DNA of 64,000 bases from Warburgia ugandensis. Lineage: Eukaryota; Streptophyta; Magnoliopsida; Canellales; Canellaceae. This document shows, piece by piece, positions 45,846-59,419 of the stretch. A program made the position numbers and the translations under genes. Within the stretch, counting starts at the first letter, position 1, and the number at the start of each line of letters is the position of its first letter. The stretch lies in contig CP141138.1 of assembly GCA_035236585.1 (NCBI GenBank), positions 30,949,437 through 31,013,436 on the forward strand, given 5' to 3'. The notes under the pieces were generated by a model. That model was given only the letters and a program-made list of their open reading frames with translations. It did not search any database and was not told where the DNA came from.

Positions 45846-47884
45846 AATTTTAGTATCAGAGCACATGCCATATTGATCACAATTGAAGTTACTGACAGTT
45901 AATTTATCAACACTTAGGATGGTTAAGTCCTAGAATTAGGTAAGGATCTCAGTTATAATGTTTAAAAAAGAAGTTTCATTTTGATTTAGGTTGTTTTCAA
46001 ATGCCTCCATGGAGACATAGTGCTAGCTTGCCATCACCACTAAATGCACAGGCAAAGGATGGGGACCAAGGCTAGTAGTAGGGCCTGGAGTGATTTGGCC
46101 AATGAGGTGGTAGACCTCCTATTGCAGAGGATGACCAAGAGGCTAAGGGCCTCGACTAGTACACCTATAACAGATGGAGTCATTGATCAGGAGGGAGAGG
46201 AGCGTCCACTAATGAACAACCTTCTTGAGAGGCTTAGGGGATTGCTCCTAAGTTCATTGGTAGAGATGGCTAGGGACAATGGCTACTTTTGTGCTAATGG
46301 GCAATACAACTCAGTGATGGCCGACTGCTAAGAGAAGTTTCTTTGAGGATGTTGACGTAATTGCTTGGGATGACTTCAAGGTCATCTTTATATACATATT
46401 TCTTCCTCCACATCTTTAGGAGAAGATGGAGCTAGACTTTATGACACTTGTGCAGGGCATGAAGATAGTAGTAGTATGAGGTGGAATTCTCTCGATAGCA
46501 TAAGTTTGCACCAAATGTGTGTTCTACACAGCAGAGGGTAGGCCAAAACTTTGTGTGAGGGCTGAACTTCTATTTGATGAGCAAGATTTTAACCTCACAG
46601 CCCACTACTATAGTGTGGGGCTATGGATCTTGTATCTATTTTGGAGTGCAAGTTAAGACATCCTATCTAGGATAGGGACATATTTGTTGGCCCAAAGCCG
46701 CCAAAAGGAGAGTTTGTAAGAAGAAGTTTGCTACCAAGAGGACATTTGCATAGCCGGGCCGACCAGTACTAGGTGAGGTCAGGAGTATAGACAATGATTA
46801 AGGAGTGTGCCAGAGATGTCAACATCATCATCCAAGCTAACCATGTTTTGTACTAGGTCAATGTTTTATGTGTGGTTAGCAAGGCCACATGGCACAGGAC
46901 TATCCCAGAGTTAGTAGAGTGGGACAACCTCGGTGAGATTAAGGATGAGACTATGCACCTCATCAGGACCAAGTGCCCAGGAGTTAGGAGTGAGTGTTCA
47001 CTCTTACTTCTAACTAGGCTTGAGTACTAGCACTATCATGGAAGGTACTCTTCGTGTTTGCATATAGATTTTCCTGTGGGATTATTGAGCATGAATCCAC
47101 CTTTTTTTTTATATATTTCGTATAGTTTTGCTGCATGCTTAGATGTTCCTTTGAGTAGAATGGGATTTCTTTTATTAAAAGTTAGCACACTAATGGGAGA
47201 ATTGGTGATAGTGTGGGAGTTTGTTTAAGAGGTACTAATGATATTCTCTAGTGAGAGAATCAGTGCATACTTGTATGGCAGATTTTGATGTTATATTAGG
47301 TATAGATTGATCAGATGAGAATGGAACTATAGTTGACTATAGAAGAAGCAGATGACATTATACACCTAAGACGGTGAGTTATTGTGCTTTCAGGAGAGAT
47401 TTAGAGTTCTAGGTTGGAAACCATGTCTTTTTGAAGGTATCTCCAACCAAAGATGTGATGAGATTCGGGGTGAAAGGTAAGCTAAGGCCCAAATATGTAG
47501 GACCATTCAAGATACTAGAGAGGATATGCAGAGTTGCCCATAGTTTAGCACTCCCTCCCTCATAAGCAAATGTGCATGATATATTCCATGTTCCATGTTG
47601 AGGAAATACATCGCAGACCATGCTCATATCCTGCATCAAGTACCAACTAAACTATAGCTAGAGTTTATCTTTTAGGAGCAATCGGTAGTGATACTCGATA
47701 GGAAGGAGGAGATTCTAAGGACCAAGATGATCCCCCTTGTCAAGGTCCTATGGCTGCATGACTCATATGAGGAGGCTGCATGGGAGGTTGAGGAGGATAT
47801 GAAGCAGGACTTCATGAAGTTGTTTTAACTTCTTTATCCTCATGTACGCAATTTCGAGGACGAAATCTTTATAAGGGGTAAGAG
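45846..47884 (+). pseudogene. Ty3/gypsy (Tekay/Del-like) gag-pol remnant, internally deleted
   Basis: A primer-binding site is followed by a decayed gag: 'WDDFKVIF' and a zinc knuckle near 46870-46910 reading CFMCG-stop-QGHMAQDY, with the last Cys changed to Tyr. A protease trace 'ADFDVILGID' follows at 47277-47306. Reverse transcriptase, RNase H and most of integrase are missing. The frame resumes near 47405 with 'VFLKVSPTKDVMRFG' and 'KYVGPFKILERI' (integrase C-terminal part), then 'ILRTKMIPLVKVLW' and 'EEAAWEVEEDMKQDF' (chromodomain-like tail) and the closing 'NFEDEIF'. Long LTRs and this tail point to a chromovirus of the Tekay/Del type. It is older than the LARD, which sits in its left LTR. 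Confidence 0.85.
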
Positions 47885-48150
47885 TGTAATATATGTAAAT
47901 ATCCAATTCCAATAAATAAATCAATGCATTTACAAAAAAAAGAAAAAGAAAAGATAGGGTAATTTTATTATTATTTATTAATTGTATGTTTTAAGGGTAA
48001 TGGAGAAGAATTGAATGAGCGCATTGAGAAATAAGGTTAGGATAACCACTAGGGATTGATTGTTAGGATACTCCAAAGATTTAGAAACAAAATTTCTAAG
48101 ATAAAAGAGAAATTTGAAAATCACATTAAGTAGTATGTTGTGTATTTTAA
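47885..48150 (+). mobile_element. Old gypsy right LTR, beginning
   Basis: Starts 'tgtaatatatgtaaatat' right after the pol end. A related copy lies at 62447-62700. It is interrupted near 48150 by the 'gtgaggtc' repeat. Confidence 0.6.
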
Positions 48151-48155
48151 GTTAA

Positions 48156-50480
<2,325 letters not shown>

Positions 50481-51904
50481 AAAAGTAAAAACTGTAATTA
50501 GATCCTAAAAAAATATGATTAATTACATACTTATCTTAGACTAGCCTCTGGACCTACAAAATATCAAACTTTTGGGTTACTAGGTAAAAAATGTATGTGT
50601 TACGAATTTCAATCTAAATATCCTAATTTACCCCCTTAAGTTGTAACACATGGGTAACTAATTGGGTGGTTTTTATTCAAAATTAAACACTTATCATAGC
50701 ATTAAGTGACTTTTCAAAATAAAAATTGAATAATTTTCTAGTTCTAAGTGTGAAGAGTGTGATTTCCTGTAGCTTGAATCTGTACCATGCATATTTCTAA
50801 AAAATTTGCTCTTATTGTCAAATTTTTGCATGATGCTTAATCTCTTTGTTGCATTATGATTTTACATAATCTTTGGCTTGCATAGCATTACTAGAAGTTC
50901 ATATTTTAATCATTTAAATTCATGTTTATATTGGTTTTATGCATACTTTGTTTTAGTTTTTTGCATGCGTGTTGAAACAAGGGATGAATCTCCTTAAGAA
51001 TCACCCCCCTTTGTCTTGATAAAAACAAAATATAAGTTATGGGTCTTGATCTATGATGAGTGAACCTTGAATTGTTGTACAAAGACCATAAATTTTAATT
51101 GTTAATGGAGATCAAATTCGAGTGCAAACTAGAATAGGGACTAGGCACATCCTGTAATTCTACATATACTTGCATCGAGGTAGCTCCCAATCCCAACTTA
51201 TAACTTGAATTTGGACTTCAAATTTGGGAAAGTAAAACATGGGTTATCTAGAATTCATGTCATTCTTTAGTTATATATATATATATATATATATATCAAA
51301 TTGCTCGAGAAAAATTGAGAATTAAGTTCATAATCAGGGGCTCCAATAGGGAGGAAATGGCACCATTTCTTGCCACCTGCTAGATCCTCATGGAGTGACT
51401 AAGGATTTGAATAAGAATTCTAATAAATTGGTAAGCTTAATGTGGTTTCTTACCAAGTATTCTAAGGAGAAGATTGTTTATAAAATTTCAAATAGTAAGC
51501 ATCCTTTTCCTAGCTCAGGATGAATAACCATTCAATCCCATTTCTAGGTATTTGAAGTGAACTAGTAGGTTGGGGAAATCGAAACCTATGTGGGAATTGG
51601 GAAAAAACTCAAATTGCCTAGCTTTGGAAGGCATTTGAAATTGAAATTCTTGATCCACCTAAGTACTGGAATGGTAGGTAGAAGATAAAACTTAGGTTGG
51701 AATTTGTAAGTTGACAAATTTCCAACTTCTAAAATTTTGATAAACTTAGACAACCTTTGCTGAAATTTAAGAATTCCTAAGTTAGCCTTTTTGATGAAAA
51801 TGTTAGTAATTTGGCTCTTTTCAAATTGGAAATATGATCATGCTAATTTTATTCCTTACTAATAGGATTGGGAATGCTAAATTATCTTTGTGTTGGAAAT
51901 AGTA
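50481..51904. other. Unassigned sequence
   Basis: No gene recognised. An (AT)n tract lies at 51272-51296. Confidence 0.5.
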
Positions 51905-52330
51905 AAGGGCATAAAGATGTTATTGTAGTTTATGGGAAATACTAATTTATCCTCATGCTATGCTTAGATTACTAAGTTAGTTCCATTGATAAAACCTCTT
52001 ATGCCAAATCATTTAAGTTCAGTCACCTATGACTTAGACAACTAAGCCATAGTCTCATAAGAGTTAGTCCTTATGCCTGACTAAGTCACTTACACCTTAG
52101 TCTTGTAGGACAAACTTAGTCTAGTATGAGATAGCCACTTCTACCTTAGTCCTCTATGACATAATTTCCTACAACTTAGTCTCATTTGACTAGTCTCCTA
52201 TGCCTTAGTTTTCCAAGTCACAACCTCCTCAAACCCTAAGGAACTTATGCTTTAAGCACCCAAGCATTAAGCACCATGACCACATCACCTAAGCCTTAGT
52301 GAAGCACAGTCGTATATGACATAATCTTTT
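51905..52330 (+). repeat. CTTAGTC-rich repeat, copy 2
   Basis: Collinear at its start with 34157-34560, with many more 'ccttagtc'-type motifs ('caccttagtcttg', 'taccttagtcctc', 'tgccttagttt'). Copy 1 and copy 2 share 'gacataatctttt'; in copy 2 this is the point where the next LTR begins. Confidence 0.65.
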
Positions 52331-52783
52331 TGTGACACCCTGGGAAATACTCTTTAAAAACTATTTCAAAATTTAGAATATCCCTTATTTGAAATTGTTT
52401 TCTAAAATAAAACAACAACATATTATTATTTTTAAAGTTTTTTTGAAAATCCTAAGAGTCATTTCTTACATAAAACACAAGGATTTTACTGTAAAATGAG
52501 TGTCTCATTTCTATCAAAAATCCAACAAAGTTTACTCTATTTTTTAGACATATGAGAATTTTTCACATGCGTGTGGACATCTGATAAACAATACAAATAT
52601 TTTTTTTATCATTTTAAAAAATATATAAAAGATTTATCACTTCTTAAAATCTACAATCACAACCATATCACAACATATCTCATTAAATACAAATGAATCC
52701 ACAACATAAAAGTAAACATACATCTGCAGAATCCAAAAGCTAATCTTAGGTTGTAAGGCTCACCATCTAGAGCCATTGTCAAT

Positions 52784-52815
52784 ATGAGACATTGTAAATA
52801 ATTACACTATCTCAT
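52784..52815 (-). other. LTR stem-loop, lone LTR
   Basis: Arms 52784-52797 (ATGAGACATTGTAA) and 52802-52815 (TTACACTATCTCAT) pair at 12 of 14 positions around a 4 nt loop. It lies 453 bp from the LTR 3' end, after a 'cacctacacaagtgcaagc' segment on the minus strand. Confidence 0.65.
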
Positions 52816-53554
52816 CAAGCTTGCACTTGTGTAGGTGGAATATGTAGCTTTTTTGTCATGCATTTTATGATTTACATAAATCAATGCATTTTGAGAATAT
52901 ATCATACTTAAACAAACCTCATGCTACATTCAAAGTACTCATGCAAAATTACAAGTTCCTCATTGTAAATTATGGAGTCGTTTTACTTGGACAATTCATT
53001 ATAGCTGATGAATCATAGTCTATCAAGGTTTCAATGAATATTATTGCCTTATCTTTTCCTAAGGACAAGCATTTCTAAGCTTTTATCCTTTCATGCATGT
53101 TTAATTTGTACTAAAATCCCAATAGTAAAACCACTAGTTAAGTACATGCCTCAAAGTAGAGTATTGATAAAAGATAAAGTCAATTGATAGATAAACATCA
53201 TACTATATGCTCGAAGTCCAATTGTTAACAAATCAGCATTTGACTAATTTGTAATCTGGCAAAATCAAAAGTTGTTCATGGTTTTCAAATGCATAATCTT
53301 CAATTCATATGAAAATTAATTATTTCCACATCAAATCAAATTAGAAACCATAATCGTGAAAATTGGTCTCACACTTGTGAGGTGAAAATCCACGAGGAAA
53401 ATCTAATAATTCAAATCATGTGCAATGTTTAAAAGAAATGGAAAGCCAATCAATTTGGTATGCTCAAATACGTAAACAACAAAAGTCTGGGGCACATAGC
53501 CCTTAGTCCATAATGCAAAAATTTGAAACAACATCATCGTGGAAAACTGATCGC

Positions 53555-53930
53555 TCCAACCATCAGTGGCATATCATCATACCAGAGGGACCACCAGTGG
53601 CATATCATCCTACCACCAGGGACTATCAGTGGCATATTGTCCTACCATCAGGGACCATCAATGGCATATCGTCCTACTACCAAGACCATTAGTAGCATAT
53701 TGTCCTACCACCGGGACCATTGGTGGCATATCATCCTACCACCATGGACCATCAGTGGCATATCGTCCTACTACCAGGGACCATCAACGATATATCATCC
53801 TACCACCGAGACCATCAATGGCATATCGTCCTACCACCAGGGACCATCAATGGCATATTGTCCTACCACCGCGACCATCAATTGCATATTGTCCTACCTC
53901 TGGGACCATTAGTGGCATATTGTTACTCAT
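53555..53930. repeat. 31 bp minisatellite, ~12 units
   Basis: A unit of the type 'ccatcaatggcatatcgtcc' plus 'taccaccaggga' repeats about every 31 bp, with variants (agtggcat, cgatatat). Translations of it are repetitive in every frame, so it is not a gene. Confidence 0.92.
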
Positions 53931-54798
53931 AGAGTGCCTGCCTAAATGCTGACAAATCCACATCCATTAGGACTTACGGCTACTCATCGAGCACTTACCC
54001 AAATCATAAATTGTATAAGAAGCCATTCAAATCTATTCATTTTTCACCAATATTCTCAACAAGCTATAAAAACATATCTTCATGAGCATTCAAAACATGC
54101 AGTCTTTAATTCATATATTAGATAATACTCTTTCAGTTCCCAGAAGTATACATCCAATGCAATGATTACAAAGGATAAATCTTTAAGCAATATCTTAAAG
54201 GTGTTTATCACTAATGGACCATCATTAGACTTGTGATAAAAATTTGATTAGTGAAGACACATATGTTACAACTTAAGGTCATGACTTGTAAATATCTATT
54301 GCATGTCTATAGTGTTTAAAATATTCTTTCCAAGTTTAAATGTGAATCATTTCATCATTTTTGAGTCATTAAGTTACAAGTATGACACCTTCTAGCATAT
54401 TGGCTTGTCTTCCTATAATTCAAAACCTTGTAAGCTAATATGAAATCTTTACTTTATTTTTTATATGCTTATTAATATTTCCTACTTTTTGGGCATTCCA
54501 AATATTTTAGTATCAATATACAATTCCTTGTGTTTCAATAGCATGCGTAAGATAAAACCTTGTTTAAGGTCTTACAATGTCCATTTGGTGTAAGCATAAG
54601 TTCAAAAATCAAGATAGGCAATCCAATTTCTCATTTGTCTTACAATTACAATGGAGATAAACAAGTGTTTTAAGTTCATTTCCAAAATCTTTGTAGACCG
54701 AACCAATCATTAATTCCCAACCATGGGGCAAGTGGAATTTGATACACAAATCAGTTAATAAAAGAATAGAAAAAGCTTTCACATCTGTAGCCAAATGT

Positions 54799-54818
54799 AC
54801 ACACACACACACACACAC
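54799..54818. repeat. (AC)n microsatellite, short
   Basis: Ten AC units inside the lone LTR. Confidence 0.9.
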
Positions 54819-55055
54819 TACGTTCTAGTCAGTTTTCATTCTTTTATTTGGGCATTACAACTTGGGTAACAATAACATTTTCTATTTAAATTAGTCAATC
54901 CATTCCAATTTGATAAGTTGAAAGGTGTCTAAATTTATCATATGCTTCCATAATTTTAGTAAATACATAGGGCATGGAGTAGTCAAAACATGAATCAAAA
55001 TTTGAGACTATAGATAAAAGGAAATTTTCCATTCTCATCTTCTACAGTTAGCCAC

Positions 55056-55088
55056 CACTACTAGACAAGATGGTTTTAAAGTCGGTTA

Positions 55089-55169
<81 letters not shown>

Positions 55170-55368
55170 GAAGACTGTTACAGAACTGTCTTTTATCAAG
55201 CCATCTTTGAAAATCAATAAGAAAAGAAGATGGTTAAAACCAACTTTAAAATTCCTTAAATGTGTAGGACTTTTAAAGTCGAATAAAGAAAATTGTTTTA
55301 TGGATTTTGAAGTTGGTTTTGTTAAAACCAACTCTAAAAGTGGCATAATTTTTCTTTTCCATTGTTTT
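55056..55368 (+). mobile_element. Possible CACTA transposon end
   Basis: 'CACTACTAGACAAGATGG' at 55056 resembles the terminal inverted repeat of plant CACTA elements. It is followed by repeated direct and inverted 'aaaaccaactttaaaa' / 'gttggttttgttaaaacc' motifs, like CACTA subterminal repeats. An (AC)n tract (55092-55160) and the gag-only retroelement (from 55369) interrupt it. No opposite end was found. Confidence 0.4.
55092..55160. repeat. (AC)n microsatellite, ~69 bp
   Basis: About 34 AC units followed by a few AT units. Confidence 0.95.
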
Positions 55369-55791
55369 TGTAATGACTCCAATTTTGTAATATTGAAATT
55401 CCAAGTTTAGCAATGAAAAGTTCAGTTTTAAAGAAAAGGGCATTTTGGTCATTTCACTAGTTTCCTTAACTAAACCCAGGAATTTGGTCCTAAAAGTGGT
55501 TCCATTAGATGCGCCTCAGAAAAAGGAATCCAACAAGACCAAAATCACCCAAAACGGAGTTAAAATGAGCAAGATATGGCCCTTTGAAGTTTAGGGGCAA
55601 AACTGTAAATTTCACAAAAAAGACTTAACCTGAAAAACACAGGTGCCCGTTTTGATACGGGCACCCCGTCGTCTTCAACCTCCTAGAGGCTTCTGGAACG
55701 GCAGTGTTTCAAGGAGAAACCACCGCCATTCTGGAGGTTTCTCCACCGCCAAAGGCGGTTAGAACCCCTCCAGAACCCTCTTTAAAAGCCC

Positions 55792-55799
55792 TATAAATA
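55792..55799 (+). promoter_or_regulatory. TATA box of the gag-only element
   Basis: 'tataaata' in 'gccctataaatagagctc'. The same box is at 59848-59855 in the 3' LTR. It implies a U3 of ~450 bp and a leader of over 2 kb. Confidence 0.7.
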
Positions 55800-57622
55800 G
55801 AGCTCTTAGGTGCCTCTAATGGCAGCCCAAAACCTTGGAGAAAACCCATCGCGGAACAGTGACCAAGAAGGGAAAACGTGGAGAGAAAATCAGCCACGAA
55901 GCAGGTATGCTCAAAAACTCCCCAAACCCATCTCACCCATAGTTCTAGGATCAATTCCCCTAAGTTTTTGCATGAAAAACCATGCAAAACGAAGCCTGGG
56001 AGAGCCACCAAGGACCTTGGGACGTCCCCAGGGCCGCACTGGTTCAACAGGGTTGAACTAAGGTGACTTGAGGACGACCCAGGTCTCTAACGGGCTGGAC
56101 GATCCAATAGGAACGTCCCACGTCGACCTGCGTCGACGTCCGTTTGAAAAACCAAACAGGCGCGTCCAGGGACGCGCCCGCTAAAGAGAGAGACGGGCGG
56201 AGAAGTCGTGCCCATCTGCAGACGCGCCTACTGAGGTGCGCACCGTAGACACGCAGCGCGCTAGTGCACATCAAATTTTTCTGTTACTTAAGGAAGCAGG
56301 GCGCACGTCGCAGACACGCAGAGCCCTAGCATTCTGGTTTTTTGTCTTTAAGACTCTATGTACATACAATACTAAAACGCTTATAACTTGAGATCTAGAG
56401 CTCCGATTGAGGTGCTGCAAAAGGTATTGTGTCCGTATCGACGACGCGGACACATACAAACTATAAAATCCCTGATCAAGGCCCAATAAAAGTAGGGCAT
56501 GACCCTTAGAATAGGATGGTGGCGCGTGGCCACTAGAACTTTGGAAAACTAAGGATACCAAGGCCCAATTAGGACCTTAGGCCACCCATAGGCATAGGTA
56601 TGGACCCCTAATGCCTAAGTAATAAGAACCAACTGCTCTAAACTCATAAAAGATAGGCTAAACTAACCTTGAGTTCCCAAACCATGTTTAGGAGCGTACG
56701 AGGACAAGAAGGTTAATGCGACCTAGTCAGGTAGGTGCTCTATCACTATTAGATTCTTTTAAAAGATCTATTATTGTTTTGAAAACATATGTTATAAGTA
56801 TATGACTTGTTTAGCATGACTTGATTCAGCATGCATATGATAAACGTTTTGTACATAGACATGTTTCGTAAAAGATTGCATATACATTATGCACGCATAT
56901 GTTTTGCAAACAAGGGCATACATTGCATGATTTAAGTACTTGCAAAGATTGCATGTCCTTGAGGGTTGCCAAAAGATGCTGGAGTGTCGAGGGCCAGGCA
57001 GTTGTGAGTGACCCAAAGAGGACTGGTTTTGAACAGAGGTTTTTGGCTTATTTGATCGTACATGATTTGGACTTGTAAGCTCGTGGGTGCTATGCCGAGG
57101 GGTGTGGGTTGGCCACCCAGCCTCTACCACTATTAGGTGGATGGGTACCATGCCCAAAAAGGGCATGTCCCTGCTTCGACTGCATGTGGTACAGGGGGCT
57201 ACCACTAGTGTCACGGCATTGGGTCAAAGTGTCATATGCCCCGTGGAGGTATATGATCCTGTGTCCCTAGGTACCCGGGGACCACACGGCAGTGAGGTCG
57301 TGGGCATAGTGAGACCCTATGGTTTCATGGATTTATGTGCATTGCATATGGCATGATATGAGGTTGGTCGACCATACCATACTAGAGATCCATGAGTTGG
57401 ACTCCATGAAGCATCTTATGTATATCATGATGTTATGATATATACGTATATAATACTTTCAATTTTGGATTATGTGATCTTTTAAGTCATTTGAATTTCA
57501 GTTGATTATGGATTCTTATACTGATATTGAACTCGAGTATTCAAACATACGCATGTTTTGAATGAGCATATGATTTTGAAACATCTCATGCATTTATAAA
57601 ACTAGTAGTGATAGGCTCCTAC

Positions 57623-57641
57623 TGAGTATATTATATACTCA
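57623..57641 (+). other. LTR stem-loop, gag-only element
   Basis: The palindrome TGAGTATATTATATACTCA, right after 'ataggctcctac', 349 bp from the LTR end. The duplicate is at 61679-61697. Up to nine base pairs with a minimal loop. Confidence 0.7.
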
Positions 57642-57992
57642 CCCAATCCTCAACATTTTTCAGATACAAAGTAAATACTTAAGGGCAAGGGATGTTTGTA
57701 CTAGGAGACACAGGCTAAGTACAAGTAAGTAAACCCCTATCTTATCTTTCAATGTTACTTGATTGTAGTTACTCTCTAATAGTGAAATTTGTGACTAACA
57801 CTTTCTTGGGAACAATATTGATTTAAAAACTTTGCCATGGCTAAATTATTGGAGAATGTGTCTTCACACTCGGGATTTTTATGAAAGGTTGTTTCTAAAA
57901 GAAAAAGATTTTCATGCATCTCATACTTTTAAAACAAGAGATCTCACCTTTTTATCAAAATTGCATCATATAAAAACCCGGGTCGTGACAGT

Positions 57993-58004
57993 TGGTATCA
58001 GAGC
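57993..58004 (+). other. Primer-binding site (initiator tRNA-Met)
   Basis: TGGTATCAGAGC, two bases after the 5' LTR. Confidence 0.9.
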
Positions 58005-58130
58005 ACGGTTTAACGTTACTCACAGCCCAGTTATGAGGAGGATAACTTATAATCAAGTTTCATCTATGAAAGAGTAAGGGGTAATAGGATAACACAAACT
58101 AAGATTTGGTGAATTGCCTTGTGATTACAG

Positions 58131-59108
58131 ATGCCTAGGAAGAAGGGAAGCAATACTCCAAGACCTGAAGCCCCACCAGTGGACTCCACTGGGTCGGGCA
58201 AAGGGATGGCTGAGTTATTTCAGCAATTCTTACAGAACATGGGACAATACATGAATAGTCATAGCCAAACTCCTATCCCCCGAGATCCTTCCCCTGATAA
58301 AACAATAGATAGGACTGAGGTTTAGTTAGAAAGGTTTCAAAAACTAGCTCCCTCATTCACAGGAGAAGATGAAGCTTCTACAGCTGAAAAATGGTTAATT
58401 GATATTGAAAAGATATTTAAGGCCATGAACATAACTGAAGAAAGAAAAGTACCCATGGCCACATTTGTGCTTAGGGGAGAGGCTACCTTTTGGTGGGAAA
58501 CAGCGGAAAGAACTTATTTTGATCAGCAAGAAACAATAGGATGGGAAGACTTTAAAAAGGTCTTTAATGACAAATATTATCCTAAACATGTGAGGAAACA
58601 GAAGGAAAAAGAATTTATGAACTTAGAACAAGGAAATATAACTGTCCAACAGTATGAAAGTAGATTCATCAGCCTCCGAAGATTTGCACCACATGCTTGT
58701 GCTGATGAGGAAGATGGGGCAGAACAATTTGTAGATGGACTCAACCCAAGACTCAGGAGCAGAGTTCTAGGTTTCCAACCTTCCATAGTAGCCAAAGTCG
58801 TAGAGATGGCCTCCCTATATGAAAAAGATTATCAAAGGAACCAGGCAATAAAGGAAACTAAGAACATCAACACCATAGGAAATAAAGAAAAGAGACCACT
58901 TCAATCCTTCGAACCCAGGCCACCTTTCAAGAAGCCGTTTGAAAACAAAGAAAGAAGACCAGACTGGAAGACATGCCCTAAGTGTAACAGGTATCATTCA
59001 GGCAAACCATGTCCCATTTCCAACATCACTTGCTATCTTTGTGGAGAACGAGGACATTTTGCTAGGGATTGTTCTAAAAAGGAAGTTGAAGATCGTAAAG
59101 GAGATTAA
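58131..59108 (+). pseudogene. gag: Gypsy gag protein, one in-frame stop
   Basis: A nucleocapsid precursor of a Ty3/gypsy element. A single 326-codon frame runs from ATG (58131) to TAA (59108), broken by one TAG at 58323-58325 after residue 64. Past it the retrotransposon gag domain is intact ('FVLRGEATFWWETAER', 'WEDFKKVFNDKYYP', 'FMNLEQGNITVQQYE'). A Cys-rich segment (CPKC near residue 282) and a classic CCHC zinc knuckle 'CYLCGERGHFARDC' (301-314) follow. Either the stop is a recent inactivating change, or translation starts later (Met 99). Gag could act in trans on related elements. Confidence 0.9.
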
Positions 59109-59403
59109 GTTCCAAAAAGCCAAGGACGTGTTTTTGCCCTCACTTCGAGTCAAGCCCAGGCTTCAAATGTTGTAGTTGAAGGTACCCATAGAGTTGACAG
59201 AGGATCTCAAGCTAGGGACGAGACCAATTGAGATCCGGAATCATAAGAGTATGAAGCTGTGGAACAAGGACATACCCTTAGCCAGAGTTTTGTGTAGAAA
59301 TGCGCACATGAAAGAAGAAACTAGGGAACCGGAGTCAGAAATGCGAGAAAAGTACCCCGAGATCTTTTGACTGCATATAGTAGAATTTCGGGGGCAAAAT
59401 TCC
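59109..59403 (+). pseudogene. Gag-protease junction stub and pol tail
   Basis: In the gag frame after the TAA, 'SQGRVFALTSSQAQASNVVV' is the usual start of gypsy protease. After 'EGTH' the sequence jumps to unrelated codons and then to 'LHIVEFRGQNSP', the usual pol end. About 4 kb of pol is therefore missing. Confidence 0.75.
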
Positions 59404-59419
59404 CCTAAGAGGGTAAGAA
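59404..59419 (+). other. Polypurine tract
   Basis: 'ctaagagggtaagaa' directly precedes the 3' LTR TG. Confidence 0.7.

Larger units (their letters stand above)
52331..54859 (-). mobile_element. Lone gypsy-type LTR, 2.5 kb
   Basis: Minus-strand TG...CA unit from 'TGTAATGCCC' (54859) to 'CCCAGGGTGTCACA' (52331). It has a TATA-like 'tataaaaaa' at 54465-54457, 394 bp from its start, the same spacing as in the LARD LTR. It also holds a 31 bp minisatellite and a degenerate copy of the LTR stem-loop. No primer-binding site or polypurine tract adjoins it and the 5 bp flanks do not match, so it is a solo LTR with a lost duplication or a remnant of a larger element. Confidence 0.6.
55369..57990 (+). 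repeat. Gag-only element, 5' LTR
   Basis: TATA box 'tataaata' at 55792-55799, 423 bp from the LTR start; stem-loop at 57623-57641; ends 'cgggtcgtgaca'. Confidence 0.92.

Noticed and set aside
53523..53952. Repetitive 128-129 residue proteins, and a CRISPR-like look of evenly spaced repeats
   Set aside because: A head-to-tail minisatellite without unique spacers, in a plant nuclear context; open in several frames because the unit lacks stops.
57087..57356. 89-codon frame conserved at 61143-61412
   Set aside because: Again the two LTRs of one element; no known domain.
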